DNA of 64,000 nucleotides from Neisseriaceae bacterium (GCA_003963245.1 RXJX01000007.1:83137-147136), one strand, 5' to 3'. Counted from the stretch's first letter, positions 1 through 7,891 are shown. Notes: generated from the sequence alone by a model not told the origin. Translations and numbers: made by a program.

Positions 1-738
1 CAACAATTAAGCTCCAGTAGTTTTTTAGACGTTCAACATCTCCGGAAACAGTTTAAAAAACGGGTGGTAGTTAAAGACGTTTCATTTAATGTTCATAGTA
101 ATGAAGTAATTGGCTTACTTGGTCCCAACGGCGCTGGTAAAACCACTAGCTTTTATATGGTGGCAGGGTTGTTAGCTAGCGATGGGGGTGATATCTATCT
201 CGATGGTCAAAATATCAAGAGTACTCCAGTGCATAAACGAGCTGCGCTTGGCTTGGGGTATTTGCCGCAAGAGGCATCAATTTTTCGCCAAATGACGGTA
301 GAAGAAAATGTACGCTCAATTTTAGAATTAAAAAACTTGGATCGCAAAAAAATCAAACGAGAAGTAGATAGGCTGCTTTCCGAATTAAACATTGATCATT
401 TGCGTGATGTTAATGCAATGGCGCTATCTGGCGGTGAGCGTCGTCGTTGTGAGATTGCCCGTGCGTTAGCTAATTATCCGCGCTTTATTTTGCTGGATGA
501 ACCTTTTGCAGGTGTTGATCCGATTGCGGTTAGTGATATTCAAAAAGTAGTTGTATTTCTAAAAGATCTGGGTATTGGAGTGATTATTACCGATCATAAT
601 GTGCGTGAAACTCTGCGTATTTGTGATCGTGCGTACATAATTAGCGAAGGCAATGTTTTAGCTAGTGGTGTACCAGATGAATTAGTCCAAAATGAGAAAG
701 TTAAACAGGTTTATCTGGGTGAAAATTTTACACTTTAA
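1..738 (+). CDS. lptB: LPS export ABC transporter ATP-binding protein LptB (5' partial)
   Basis: ATPase of the LptBFGC complex that extracts lipopolysaccharide from the inner membrane and drives it across the periplasm; it acts at the cytoplasmic face. The frame is open from base 1, so the true start lies before the window. Visible are Walker A (GPNGAGKT, about nt 124-147), an ABC signature LSGGERRR, Walker B ending in LLDEPFAGVDP and the switch histidine in ITDHNV. The order and the ERRR after the signature are typical of LptB rather than of amino-acid transporter ATPases. An internal GTG at 64 could be mistaken for the start, but the residues before it align with the LptB N-terminus. The 3' end is complete. 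Confidence 0.93.
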   Translation, partial: QQLSSSSFLDVQHLRKQFKKRVVVKDVSFNVHSNEVIGLLGPNGAGKTTSFYMVAGLLASDGGDIYLDGQNIKSTPVHKRAALGLGYLPQEASIFRQMTVEENVRSILELKNLDRKKIKREVDRLLSELNIDHLRDVNAMALSGGERRRCEIARALANYPRFILLDEPFAGVDPIAVSDIQKVVVFLKDLGIGVIITDHNVRETLRICDRAYIISEGNVLASGVPDELVQNEKVKQVYLGENFTL

Positions 739-768
739 TAATTATAATTATAATGAGGGGAATATATC

Positions 769-2367
769 ATGGGGTCAACAAATGTTTTAAAATATCGTTG
801 GTTTAGTCTAGGCGACATTAGTAGCTCGGCAACTATAGTCTTTGATAATTTGACTAATATGGCGATTATTGCTTTTTTATTAACAGTAGTTTTTGGTATG
901 CCTGCTGGAATAGTTGTTAAGCACATTATTCCTGGTTTATCAGTTGGCGTGGTTTTTGGCAATTTAGTATTCATGTATTTTGCCTTTCGTCTGGCAAAGA
1001 AGCTTGGTCGGGATAATGTAACGGCGTTCCCGTCTGGGCTGGATGCGCCAACTTGTATCGGAATGACTCTTGCCGTTGTTGGTCCATCGTTTCTGATGTT
1101 TAAGTCTCAAGGCATGGCTCCAGAGGCAGCAGCATTACATAGCTGGTATATCAGTTGTGCATGCTGCTTTTTTATTGGCTTTGTGAAATTTGTTTTTTCA
1201 TTTTTTGCGCATAAAATTAAGAATGCATTGCCAACTGTTGCTTTATTGGGTGGATTAGCTGGAGTAGCAATTGGTCTAATAGCCTTCTTCCCTTTACTTG
1301 CTATGTTACAATTGCCATTAGTTAGTTTTTTGGTGTTGGCAATTATTGTAATGATTTATTTTGCAGGATACCAGCTACCGTATAATCTACCAGCCATTTT
1401 AGTTGCGATTGTAATTGGCACAGTGGTTTATTATCTATTTCAAATTGGCTTAACTGGTCAAAGTCATATTCCTAGCTTATCTAAAATTGAATTTGCGTTT
1501 CCTTCACCTGATTTGACATTCTTTGGTTCGTTGGAGGTTGCGGCAAAATATTTCTCAATTGCTTTTCCTTTTGCTTTGTTGGTGATTTTTGGCACCGTTT
1601 CAGTTGCTGAAAGTGCAGCGGTGCTGGGCGAAGAGTATTCACCAAAAGATTTATTAATGATTGACGGAATTGCTACGATGCTAATGGGGGTATTTGGCGG
1701 TACGGCGCAAACAACACCATATGCTGGTTTCCCTGCCTATAAAAAAATGGATTCACGTGCTGGATATTTATTAATCAATATTATTGTGGTAGGTATTGGT
1801 GCATGGTTTGGTTTTGTGAACTATTTAATTGAGTTAGTTCCCGATGCAATTTTAGCTCCTGTATTATTCTTTGTTGGTGTTGAAATTGCGATGCAGGTGT
1901 TCCTGATTAGTGAGAAGAAATATTTACCAGCTGCGATTTTGGGCTTATTCCCATCTATTGCGCGGATGGCAGAAATTAAATTATCTTCTAATCCCGACTT
2001 AGTTTCGATGGAGAAATTAAATACTTTGCTTTATACGGTTAATAGTGGCAAACTGTCAGATGTTGCTGCAATCGTAACTTTTGGTAATGGCTTTATTGTG
2101 ACCGGAACTTTGTGGGCTGCTTTGGTTTATTATCTAATTGAGCGGAGAATCGTTGCTGCTGTTGTAACTTGTGCAATATTGGCAGTTGCTTCGTTATTCG
2201 GAGTAATTCATTCAATTAACCTAGATGGATCAATGTACTGGTTTGGCTCACTGGCCGCTGAAAAACAGATTATCCCGCTGGAGATTGCTGGGGGATATGT
2301 TTTATTTGCAGTAGTTGCAGTAGTAATTCACTTCTTGAACCGAGGCAAACCTGCTAATTTGCACTAA
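769..2367 (+). CDS. NCS2-type (xanthine/uracil-like) permease
   Basis: Predicted inner-membrane transporter of 532 residues with about 12-14 hydrophobic segments. The early FDNLTNMAIIAFLL and FPSGLDAPTCIGM stretches, and the central AESAAVLGEEYSPKDLLMID segment followed by GTAQTTPYAGFPAY, match the distant large NCS2-like permeases often annotated as xanthine/uracil permease. The substrate cannot be told from sequence. An RBS-like GAGGGG precedes the ATG by 8 bases. It follows lptB by 30 bases and ends in a strong terminator, so it may be co-transcribed with lptB. A SulP-type anion transporter is the main alternative, but no STAS domain is present. Confidence 0.75.
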   Translation: MGSTNVLKYRWFSLGDISSSATIVFDNLTNMAIIAFLLTVVFGMPAGIVVKHIIPGLSVGVVFGNLVFMYFAFRLAKKLGRDNVTAFPSGLDAPTCIGMTLAVVGPSFLMFKSQGMAPEAAALHSWYISCACCFFIGFVKFVFSFFAHKIKNALPTVALLGGLAGVAIGLIAFFPLLAMLQLPLVSFLVLAIIVMIYFAGYQLPYNLPAILVAIVIGTVVYYLFQIGLTGQSHIPSLSKIEFAFPSPDLTFFGSLEVAAKYFSIAFPFALLVIFGTVSVAESAAVLGEEYSPKDLLMIDGIATMLMGVFGGTAQTTPYAGFPAYKKMDSRAGYLLINIIVVGIGAWFGFVNYLIELVPDAILAPVLFFVGVEIAMQVFLISEKKYLPAAILGLFPSIARMAEIKLSSNPDLVSMEKLNTLLYTVNSGKLSDVAAIVTFGNGFIVTGTLWAALVYYLIERRIVAAVVTCAILAVASLFGVIHSINLDGSMYWFGSLAAEKQIIPLEIAGGYVLFAVVAVVIHFLNRGKPANLH

Positions 2368-2382
2368 ATAAAATCTGGAAAT

Positions 2383-2413
2383 AAAAATAGCCAACTGTGG
2401 GTTGGCTATTTTT
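2383..2413 (+). terminator. Rho-independent terminator after the permease
   Basis: Perfect 13-bp stem (2383-2395 with 2401-2413) around a 5-base loop. The downstream arm ends in a run of five T. It closes the lptB-permease unit; the A-run on the other side means it could also work on the minus strand. Confidence 0.9.
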
Positions 2414-2414
2414 A

Positions 2415-2450
2415 CTTGTAGCACGCTTATACCATTAAGCCACCTACAAG
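2415..2450. repeat. Perfect nested hairpin at the edge of the accessory island
   Basis: Symmetrical inverted repeat: CTTGTAG (2415-2421), CAC, GCTTA (2425-2429), 6-base loop, TAAGC (2436-2440), CAC, CTACAAG (2444-2450). Two perfect stems are separated by a symmetrical 3x3 internal loop. There is no T-tract, so it is not a standard terminator. It sits exactly between the permease terminator and the hsdS remnant. Its function is unknown; it could be a recombination or insertion footprint. Confidence 0.7.
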
Positions 2451-2506
2451 CACCAGTTTTCAAGTAACTGATTAACTCTAGGGCGGATTGTAACCGCTTA
2501 TGCTGT

Positions 2507-2902
2507 GTGATGTCAAGTTTTAATTTTACTGATGATAGAGCGAGGGAGCCTGTTAGCGTAACCAATATGGCATTGGAAGAGTGTTGTATTGGTCATGGAA
2601 TAGATGCAATTAATTTTGATAGTAGATATTATTATAAACTACAAGTATTCAAACGTCAGTTTAATATCTATAATAGTGCAGGTACGGCGTTTGAATCAAT
2701 AAACAGGGACAAGTTAAATGGCTTGAGCTTTACAACCCCTAATGATGAAATTATTAAATCGTTTGAATATATTATTAGTAGAATTGATGAAGAGATATAT
2801 AATAATCATTTAGAAGTATTAAATTTACAAAATCCACGTGATATACTTTTGCCAAAATTAATATCAGTTGAAGTGAACACTTCTGTAGGGAGATATCTAT
2901 GA
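2507..2902 (+). pseudogene. hsdS: Type I restriction specificity subunit HsdS, C-terminal remnant
   Basis: This 131-residue frame is the C-terminal part of an HsdS specificity subunit. The second target-recognition domain shows as REPVSVTNMALEECCIGHGI, resembling the HsdS xRAPVGxVxxxxxxCCIGRGLxAI pattern. It is followed by the conserved helix region ending NLQNPRDILLPKLIS, the usual C-terminal RDTLLPKLMSGEI-like end. A full HsdS has about 400 residues and two recognition domains, so roughly two thirds is missing. No hsdM or hsdR is nearby. GTG 2507 or ATG 2510 could start a short product. The stop overlaps the next start as ATGA, preserving the original operon coupling. Probably non-functional as a methylase subunit. 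Confidence 0.72.
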
Positions 2903-3630
2903 ATTATAAAATGATTGCATTGCAAATTGGAGATGCAATTAAGTATAGTACCTCATTAAAAAATATTGATCTTGCAGCAACCTCAGTTTTTAATTTTTCA
3001 TGTGAGCATTTTATTGTTTCTGACGTAAATATCACATCTGATAGAGCATCACGATTTATTGATTGGATATTTACTCTAGCTAAGCAGAATATTCCATTTG
3101 ATGATAAAAACATTAAGTTAAAACAGTTTATTGATATGGTAATAAGTAAGTTGTCACCAGATATACAGGAACAAGCTTTATCCATATACAAAAATGCTGG
3201 TTTTAGCGATGGTAATAGTCTGTGGGATGAGTTTTTCGAGAGAAAATACCATCATTCAGTTGTTCTACATTCTCGAGAACTTTTTGTCTCAGGATTTTAT
3301 TTCCATGCCGTATTTGAAGCATCTAAGGCATTTAATAAAGAAACTCAGAAAAAATCTCGAAGTGATAAGGATGGTTATCAATTAATGATGGACGTTTTTT
3401 CTTTGAAAGGCTCTTTAAAACTAAATGCAGGGCAAACACAAACAGAACAAAATGTACAAGAAGGTGTGAAGTTTTTGTCAGCAGGTTTAATGCAAGCAGT
3501 AAGAAATCCGACGGCTCATGAAACGGCTTTAGATTGGGGGATAGCTAAAGAAGATTGTTTAGACTTGCTTAGCTTTATTTCTTATCTATTTAAACAACTG
3601 GATAAATCAGTTTTTGTTATGGTAAATTAA
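2899..3630 (+). CDS. TIGR02391 (Ymh-like) family protein linked to type I restriction loci
   Basis: A 243-residue protein. The C-terminal half from about residue 127 matches the TIGR02391 pattern: ELFVSGFYFHAVFEASKAFN, then GYQLMMDVFS, then a GxxxxxxGxMQAVRNPTAHE motif with the R202-N203-P204-x-A206-H207-E208 signature. The family has no established biochemical function but is recurrently found beside type I restriction-modification genes. The RNPxAHE motif resembles HEPN-type RxxxxH motifs, which makes an RNase role conceivable; this is inference. It overlaps the hsdS remnant by four bases, so it was once part of that operon. The N-terminal half is not recognised. Confidence 0.7.
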   Translation: MNYKMIALQIGDAIKYSTSLKNIDLAATSVFNFSCEHFIVSDVNITSDRASRFIDWIFTLAKQNIPFDDKNIKLKQFIDMVISKLSPDIQEQALSIYKNAGFSDGNSLWDEFFERKYHHSVVLHSRELFVSGFYFHAVFEASKAFNKETQKKSRSDKDGYQLMMDVFSLKGSLKLNAGQTQTEQNVQEGVKFLSAGLMQAVRNPTAHETALDWGIAKEDCLDLLSFISYLFKQLDKSVFVMVN

Positions 3631-3650
3631 TAGTTTTTTTGGAGAGTAAA

Positions 3651-4112
3651 GTGGATTCAGTAATTGGATGGTTTCTAAAAATAAGTGACAGTGTTTTCAT
3701 ACATTTGTGGTCAAAACCAAGAATGAAAATGATAGAAATAATTAATGAGGGTGGGCTCTTTGGTAATATTTATATAACGCTAGGGGTCCAAAACAAAAAA
3801 AATCTTGAACTTGAAATTTATGAGTTATATGGAGCTCATAAAAATATCTCTGAAATATTACCCATTCACGATTATGAAAACAAATTACCTGTCACAATAA
3901 AACCATTCCAGCATGAAAAATTAGTTCTGGTTTTTAATTGGACGTTATTTTACAATTATTATGGCAATGTCACTTCGGAGTCAATTAATGAAGTGTGTGA
4001 ATTGATATCTGAATCAACAATCATGCTGAACTCAAATCAAGGAAATTACAAACATACTTTTTCTCGGCAAGAGAAAAAACAAATAAAAAATTCTTGCAGC
4101 GTTAATAATTAG
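3651..4112 (+). CDS. Hypothetical protein of the accessory island
   Basis: An unrecognised 153-residue protein. The GTG at 3651 is preferred because GGAG (3641-3644) lies six bases upstream; the in-frame TTG at 3639 has no such site. The chain is rich in aromatic residues and has no clear signal peptide or transmembrane segment. The C-terminus is basic (RQEKKQIKN). Its AT-rich composition and lack of a recognisable family fit with horizontally acquired DNA. It lies 20 bases after the Ymh-like gene on the same strand and may be co-transcribed with it. Confidence 0.5.
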   Translation: MDSVIGWFLKISDSVFIHLWSKPRMKMIEIINEGGLFGNIYITLGVQNKKNLELEIYELYGAHKNISEILPIHDYENKLPVTIKPFQHEKLVLVFNWTLFYNYYGNVTSESINEVCELISESTIMLNSNQGNYKHTFSRQEKKQIKNSCSVNN

Positions 4113-4161
4113 AAAGCGTTAGATATTTATACCTATATTGGTTTAAACTTTGGAGGAGTTT

Positions 4162-4485
4162 ATGTGTGATAAATGTTGTTGTAGCTGTATAAAAGCTTGT
4201 GTTAAGAATATATTACAAAAACTTATACTTCTAGTTACAGGGTTTTCATTAAAATATTTTAAATTCTTATATGAAGGATTTGTTAAATATCCTTTTAGAA
4301 GTGTAACCTCTTCAATATTAATAATATCTTTATTTATATATTCGCTGAGACTTTATGCTTTCGAATATCTTTATTTGATAAAGGCCTCATACTTTGTACA
4401 AGACGATATTGTTTTAAAGTTATGGGATGCTTTTTTTCGTTTGTGTATACATTACAGGGTGAAATTTGGCGAATGTGTTTATTAA
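4162..4485 (+). CDS. Membrane protein, N-terminal part of a frame-split gene
   Basis: A 107-residue frame starting at ATG 4162, seven bases after GGAGG (4151-4155 region). The N-terminus is cysteine-rich (CDKCCCSCIKAC). Two hydrophobic segments follow (about residues 18-40 and 47-70). The frame leaves at a T7 run (4431-4437) and then runs out through a polar tail without family character. The next frame, opening at 4422, continues with hydrophobic segments. I read the two as one original gene of 4162-4904. The T-run with the zero-frame codons GCT TTT TTT is a perfect T TTT TTT slippery heptamer for -1 frameshifting; a one-base deletion from T8 would look the same. Confidence 0.5.
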   Translation: MCDKCCCSCIKACVKNILQKLILLVTGFSLKYFKFLYEGFVKYPFRSVTSSILIISLFIYSLRLYAFEYLYLIKASYFVQDDIVLKLWDAFFRLCIHYRVKFGECVY

Positions 4486-4904
4486 TTTTATTCATAGTGC
4501 TTTATTTAACACTGCCAGTTTTTACAATGAAAAATTCTTTTAAACAATTTAAAAATGAAATGGGGTTAGGTTTAAAGCAAAAATTATTTAAGTACCCAGA
4601 ATTAGTTATTCTTGTCATAGTAACACCTTTTTTATGGTTGATTGCAGCCCTCGGGTTTTTATATTTTTGCAGTAATTTTATAAATGCAATTAAAATTGGT
4701 TATGTACATAGTAATACTAGATTTTGTAGAGTCGTAAATAATGGAGAGTCAGAGATTATTGTTGCAAAACCAGATGTACCATATCAATTAATTTTTGTTG
4801 AATCTGGCATTATTTATGATAAGCCAAATGAATCTAAAATATTTATTAAAACTTATACAGAGAGTGAAATATCTACAATGAAAGAATTATGTAGCGACAA
4901 ATGA
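4422..4904 (+). CDS. Membrane protein, C-terminal part of the frame-split gene
   Basis: A 160-residue open frame overlapping the previous one by 64 bases in the -1 phase. After the T7 run it reads into a strong hydrophobic segment (MCLLILFIVLYLTLPVF) and a second (VILVIVTPFLWLIAALGFLYF). A soluble C-terminal domain of about 70 residues follows. The ATG at 4422 has no good ribosome binding site, which favours expression as a continuation of the upstream frame. The joined product would have four transmembrane segments with a cysteine-rich N-terminus and a cytoplasmic or periplasmic C-terminal domain. The family is not recognised. Being next to ATPase and nuclease-like genes suggests a membrane effector, but that is inference. 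Confidence 0.5.
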   Translation: MGCFFSFVYTLQGEIWRMCLLILFIVLYLTLPVFTMKNSFKQFKNEMGLGLKQKLFKYPELVILVIVTPFLWLIAALGFLYFCSNFINAIKIGYVHSNTRFCRVVNNGESEIIVAKPDVPYQLIFVESGIIYDKPNESKIFIKTYTESEISTMKELCSDK

Positions 4905-4943
4905 TGCTCAATAAATGGTTAATCATTTAGTGGAAAAAGAATT

Positions 4944-6197
4944 ATGAAAGATATTAAAATGCAAAAAGAACGATTGATAATAAAAAATTTTTTTACTTTA
5001 AAAGATGTTGATATAGAGCTTGGCAAATATAACGTATTTATCGGCGAGCAAGCCAGCGGTAAAAGCTTGCTGTTGAAATTGATTTATTTCTTTCGAAATG
5101 TATTAAGGGTTCCAATTTATAGTTACGCAAACAGTGAAGATGATATTAGGCTATATGTGTACAACTATTTTCAACAGCTATTTAGAGTTGATTACGGACC
5201 AAATGATGATCTTAGTATTGAATACCATTATAATGAATACTTAATATCTGTTAAATCTGAAGAAGGTAGAATCATTTTTATTTGTTCAGATAATTTAATG
5301 CAGCTTTATGATGATTCTAGACAATACATTACAAGAATTAGCCAACAGACTCCTGAAGCTCCCAATCTTAATTTAAAGCAAGGGGTAATTCAGTCTAATA
5401 TTGTTGATATCTTGGAACGGTCTGATTTAAAGGCGGTTAATTCGCCATTATTTTTTCCTGCCGGTAGAATGTTTCTGGTTAGCTTGCAAAGAAATATTTT
5501 TAATATGATTAACTCTATTAATGCGGATAGTAAGCTGCCAAGTATTGATCCGTTGATATTGCTATTCGGGCAGCAATACCAAACTGCAATTGAATATTTT
5601 GGACAGACATCCAAAGAATATATACAAACTATGCATAAAGATGGGCAAATTAAATTTTTTGATAATTTATTTATGGCTATTCTAAAGGGTAAATTTGTTT
5701 ATGATCAATTAGGCGGTTTTATCCAGCAAAATTCTGGAGCTGTCCGTTCATGGCATAGTTCATCTGGGCAACAGGAAACATTGCCAATTTATTTAGTGTT
5801 ACGGAACTATCTATTGAGTAGTCAACCTAGTCATTTATATATTGAAGAGCCGGAAGCGCACTTATATCCATCGGCGCAAAAGGCAATTACCGAATTATTG
5901 GTTTATGTAACCAATGTAACCAGTAGCGATGGATTGTATATTACCACCCATAGCCCGTATATTTTAACGGTACTGAATAATCTGATTTTGGCAAATGATG
6001 TTAAGGATAAACAGACGCTATTTGATAAAGATTTGTTGATATCGTTTGAAGAAGTTCGGGCGTATTATATTACCGATGGTGGTGCGCGGGATTTGCGTGA
6101 TTATGAAAATCGCCTGATTTTAGCCGACAATCTGGATAAAGTATCCGAGCAGACCGCATTGGATTTTGATAAATTGCTGGATTTAAAATATGAGTAG
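4944..6197 (+). CDS. AAA/ABC-type ATPase (AAA_15/AAA_21-like), defence-type
   Basis: A 417-residue ATPase of the SMC/OLD-like ABC class. Walker A is GEQASGKS (residues 34-41). An SSSGQQE signature-like motif is at about 272-278. Walker B LYIEEPEAHL (298-307) carries tandem glutamates, and a TTHSPY switch histidine is at 336. The insert of about 230 residues between Walker A and the signature is typical of the short OLD/PtuA/RloA-like ATPases of anti-phage systems. No C-terminal TOPRIM is present, so it is not a full OLD protein. Its stop overlaps the next gene by eight bases, which indicates translational coupling with the small nuclease-like protein. The likely role is sensing and gating of the partner effector (inference). 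Confidence 0.78.
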   Translation: MKDIKMQKERLIIKNFFTLKDVDIELGKYNVFIGEQASGKSLLLKLIYFFRNVLRVPIYSYANSEDDIRLYVYNYFQQLFRVDYGPNDDLSIEYHYNEYLISVKSEEGRIIFICSDNLMQLYDDSRQYITRISQQTPEAPNLNLKQGVIQSNIVDILERSDLKAVNSPLFFPAGRMFLVSLQRNIFNMINSINADSKLPSIDPLILLFGQQYQTAIEYFGQTSKEYIQTMHKDGQIKFFDNLFMAILKGKFVYDQLGGFIQQNSGAVRSWHSSSGQQETLPIYLVLRNYLLSSQPSHLYIEEPEAHLYPSAQKAITELLVYVTNVTSSDGLYITTHSPYILTVLNNLILANDVKDKQTLFDKDLLISFEEVRAYYITDGGARDLRDYENRLILADNLDKVSEQTALDFDKLLDLKYE

Positions 6198-6603
6198 TTG
6201 TATTCAATCGGTAAATCACAGTCAGGTTAAGTGTGAGGAAAAACAGAGTAAATTTATTCTGTTAAATCCAGTACGTAAAAATATTGATTATATTGTGGTT
6301 GATGGCTGTCTTTATCCACGTGGACACCATGATTTATGTTGTGATTACGCGCTTAATTTTGATGATAAGACGGTGCTTGTGGAGCTAAAAGGTAGCAATA
6401 TCGCACACGCAATTAAACAAATTCTAGCGACGGAACAGGATGCTAAGTTTACAATAAATCCCCGTAAAACTGCGATAGTTGTCAGCAGTAAGACTCCGAA
6501 GAATGATCCTTCATTACAGGTTCAAAAAGCGAATTTGAAGAAGCGGCATATTACGCTACTTCAAAAGAATAGCCCATTTGAAAAAGACCTAGCAGAGTTT
6601 TAG
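6190..6603 (+). CDS. Small protein with PD-(D/E)xK-like motif, partner of the ATPase
   Basis: A 137-residue protein starting inside the last codons of the ATPase gene. The core CDYALNFDDKTVLVELKGS has Asp52 and Glu65-x-Lys67 spaced as in PD-(D/E)xK nucleases. HAIKQI follows, where many such nucleases have a Q/K helix. Five cysteines in the first 51 residues (4, 15, 40, 50, 51) could bind metal or be incidental. The family is not one I can name. The overlapping arrangement with the ATPase and the surrounding restriction remnant point to a two-gene defence module. A structural rather than catalytic role is possible, because the motif is short and was found by eye. Confidence 0.55.
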   Translation: MSSCIQSVNHSQVKCEEKQSKFILLNPVRKNIDYIVVDGCLYPRGHHDLCCDYALNFDDKTVLVELKGSNIAHAIKQILATEQDAKFTINPRKTAIVVSSKTPKNDPSLQVQKANLKKRHITLLQKNSPFEKDLAEF

Positions 6604-6614
6604 AAAGACATAGC

Positions 6615-7238
6615 ATGAACCATACTATTAATCAACAGATAATAAATCAGATTCAACTTCATTATGAAAATATACCATTAGCTGTATTCTTAGTTGGTAC
6701 TAACGGAAGTGGAAAAAGCTCATTGCGTAATTATCTGAATTTGAGCGATATTCAAACTAACATTGATCCAGATGTTTTGAATCGAGTGTATCGGGCAAAA
6801 TATCCAGATACTTATCAAGTAGAAGCTGGCAAGCAAGCATTAAAAATGTATGATGATGCGTTAAAAAATGGCTTAAATATTTGCTTGGAAAGTACTTTGG
6901 CTGGACGGGGTACTATGCAAAGAATTATTGCTGCCAAGAGTGCTGGGTATTTTACCTTAGCTTATTATATTGGTTTAAATAGTGTTGAATTAAATTTGGA
7001 ACGGATTGCACAACGTGTGGCTCGTGGTGGACATGATATTCCCGAAAATACCGTACGGCGCCGTTTTCATGAGTCTGCCAATAATCTGGTGCTAGTTAAA
7101 AACTATTTAGATGAAGTTTATTTACTAGATAATAGTGGAGCTAATTTTGAGCTACAGTCATCTATAAGGGCTAATAAAAAGAACAAATATCAAAACTCTG
7201 AGAAACCATGGGCTAGGGAGTTAATTGCACGTTTGTAA
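6615..7238 (+). CDS. Zeta-toxin-like P-loop kinase
   Basis: A 207-residue P-loop protein of the zeta toxin / COG4185 class. Walker A is GTNGSGKS (28-35). NIDPDVLN follows at 49-56, where zeta toxins have an NIDxD substrate-binding motif, and CLESTLAG lies at about 93-100. An arginine-rich RVARGGHDIPENTVRRRF stretch forms the lid. Zeta toxins phosphorylate UDP-N-acetylglucosamine and so block cell-wall synthesis; chromosomal COG4185 members may have other substrates. No short epsilon-like antitoxin gene is visible on either side, so it could be a solitary kinase. It starts 11 bases after the nuclease-like gene and may belong to the same operon. Confidence 0.7.
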   Translation: MNHTINQQIINQIQLHYENIPLAVFLVGTNGSGKSSLRNYLNLSDIQTNIDPDVLNRVYRAKYPDTYQVEAGKQALKMYDDALKNGLNICLESTLAGRGTMQRIIAAKSAGYFTLAYYIGLNSVELNLERIAQRVARGGHDIPENTVRRRFHESANNLVLVKNYLDEVYLLDNSGANFELQSSIRANKKNKYQNSEKPWARELIARL

Positions 7239-7242
7239 GTAG

Positions 7243-7270
7243 TTGTAAACTTTGTGTAAATGACTATAAT
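7243..7270 (+). promoter_or_regulatory. Sigma70-type promoter for the periplasmic protein gene
   Basis: TTGTAA (7243-7248), 16-base spacer, TATAAT (7265-7270). A 30-base leader and a GAGGA ribosome binding site precede ATG 7301. Confidence 0.6.
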
Positions 7271-7300
7271 CAGAATATTAAATATTTCAAAGAGGAAATT

Positions 7301-7891
7301 ATGCGAAAATTAATTTTAAGTTTACTGTGTTTGTCATTAACGCCAGCTTTTGCCGATAGTTTTTCGGGTATGCTGGATGGGAGTGAGTCGCCGTATAAAG
7401 TGACTGAGAGTACAAATGGTAAATGTTTACGTTATAAAACTATTACGGTAATTACTCAAAAAGATGAAGATGCGCCGGGAGATCATGTTTTAATTAAATC
7501 AGGAGATGATGCATCATGCAGCTGGGATAGCGCTGCTGGTTGGGAAACTGATAGTGGTGAAGCGAGTTATTTTATTGGTAAATGGAAAAATCTGGTTTTC
7601 ATTGATCGGGGGACTGGTCCGGGTGGGCGCGATGTATTGATTTTTGACTTGGATAGTAAGCGCCAAGTATTTGCCGCTAATTATTCAGAGCCATTGGAAA
7701 TTAGCAGCAAAAAACTGACCTACTGGCAATCTGCTAATACATTGGCGACTAAAGATAATTGTGATGAATTTGAAGATGCAGAAAAAAATGGCTTGACGCC
7801 ACAGATTCAAAAATTAATGAGTGTTGATTTGACTGCCGCTACTCCAGTTGCGCTCAGTGGTAAAAAAACGCGTTGTAAATTAACTCAATAA
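7301..7891 (+). CDS. Hypothetical periplasmic protein
   Basis: A 196-residue protein with a clear Sec signal peptide (MRKLILSLLCLSLTPAFA, cleavage after about residue 18). The mature part is acidic. It has five cysteines that could form disulfides in the periplasm, and a conserved-looking FIDRGTGPGGRDVLIFDL segment. I do not recognise the family. It has its own promoter and a good ribosome binding site (AGAGGAAATT-ATG), so it is probably independent of the defence-type island to its left. Confidence 0.65.
   Translation: MRKLILSLLCLSLTPAFADSFSGMLDGSESPYKVTESTNGKCLRYKTITVITQKDEDAPGDHVLIKSGDDASCSWDSAAGWETDSGEASYFIGKWKNLVFIDRGTGPGGRDVLIFDLDSKRQVFAANYSEPLEISSKKLTYWQSANTLATKDNCDEFEDAEKNGLTPQIQKLMSVDLTAATPVALSGKKTRCKLTQ

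Noticed and set aside
769..2367. SulP-type sulfate transporter
   Set aside because: No STAS domain, and the central motifs fit NCS2-type permeases better.
2415..2450. tRNA gene or integron attC site at the nested hairpin
   Set aside because: The minus strand shows a D-arm-like segment, but there is no anticodon or T arm. The attC core sequences (GTTRRRY / RYYYAAC) are absent.
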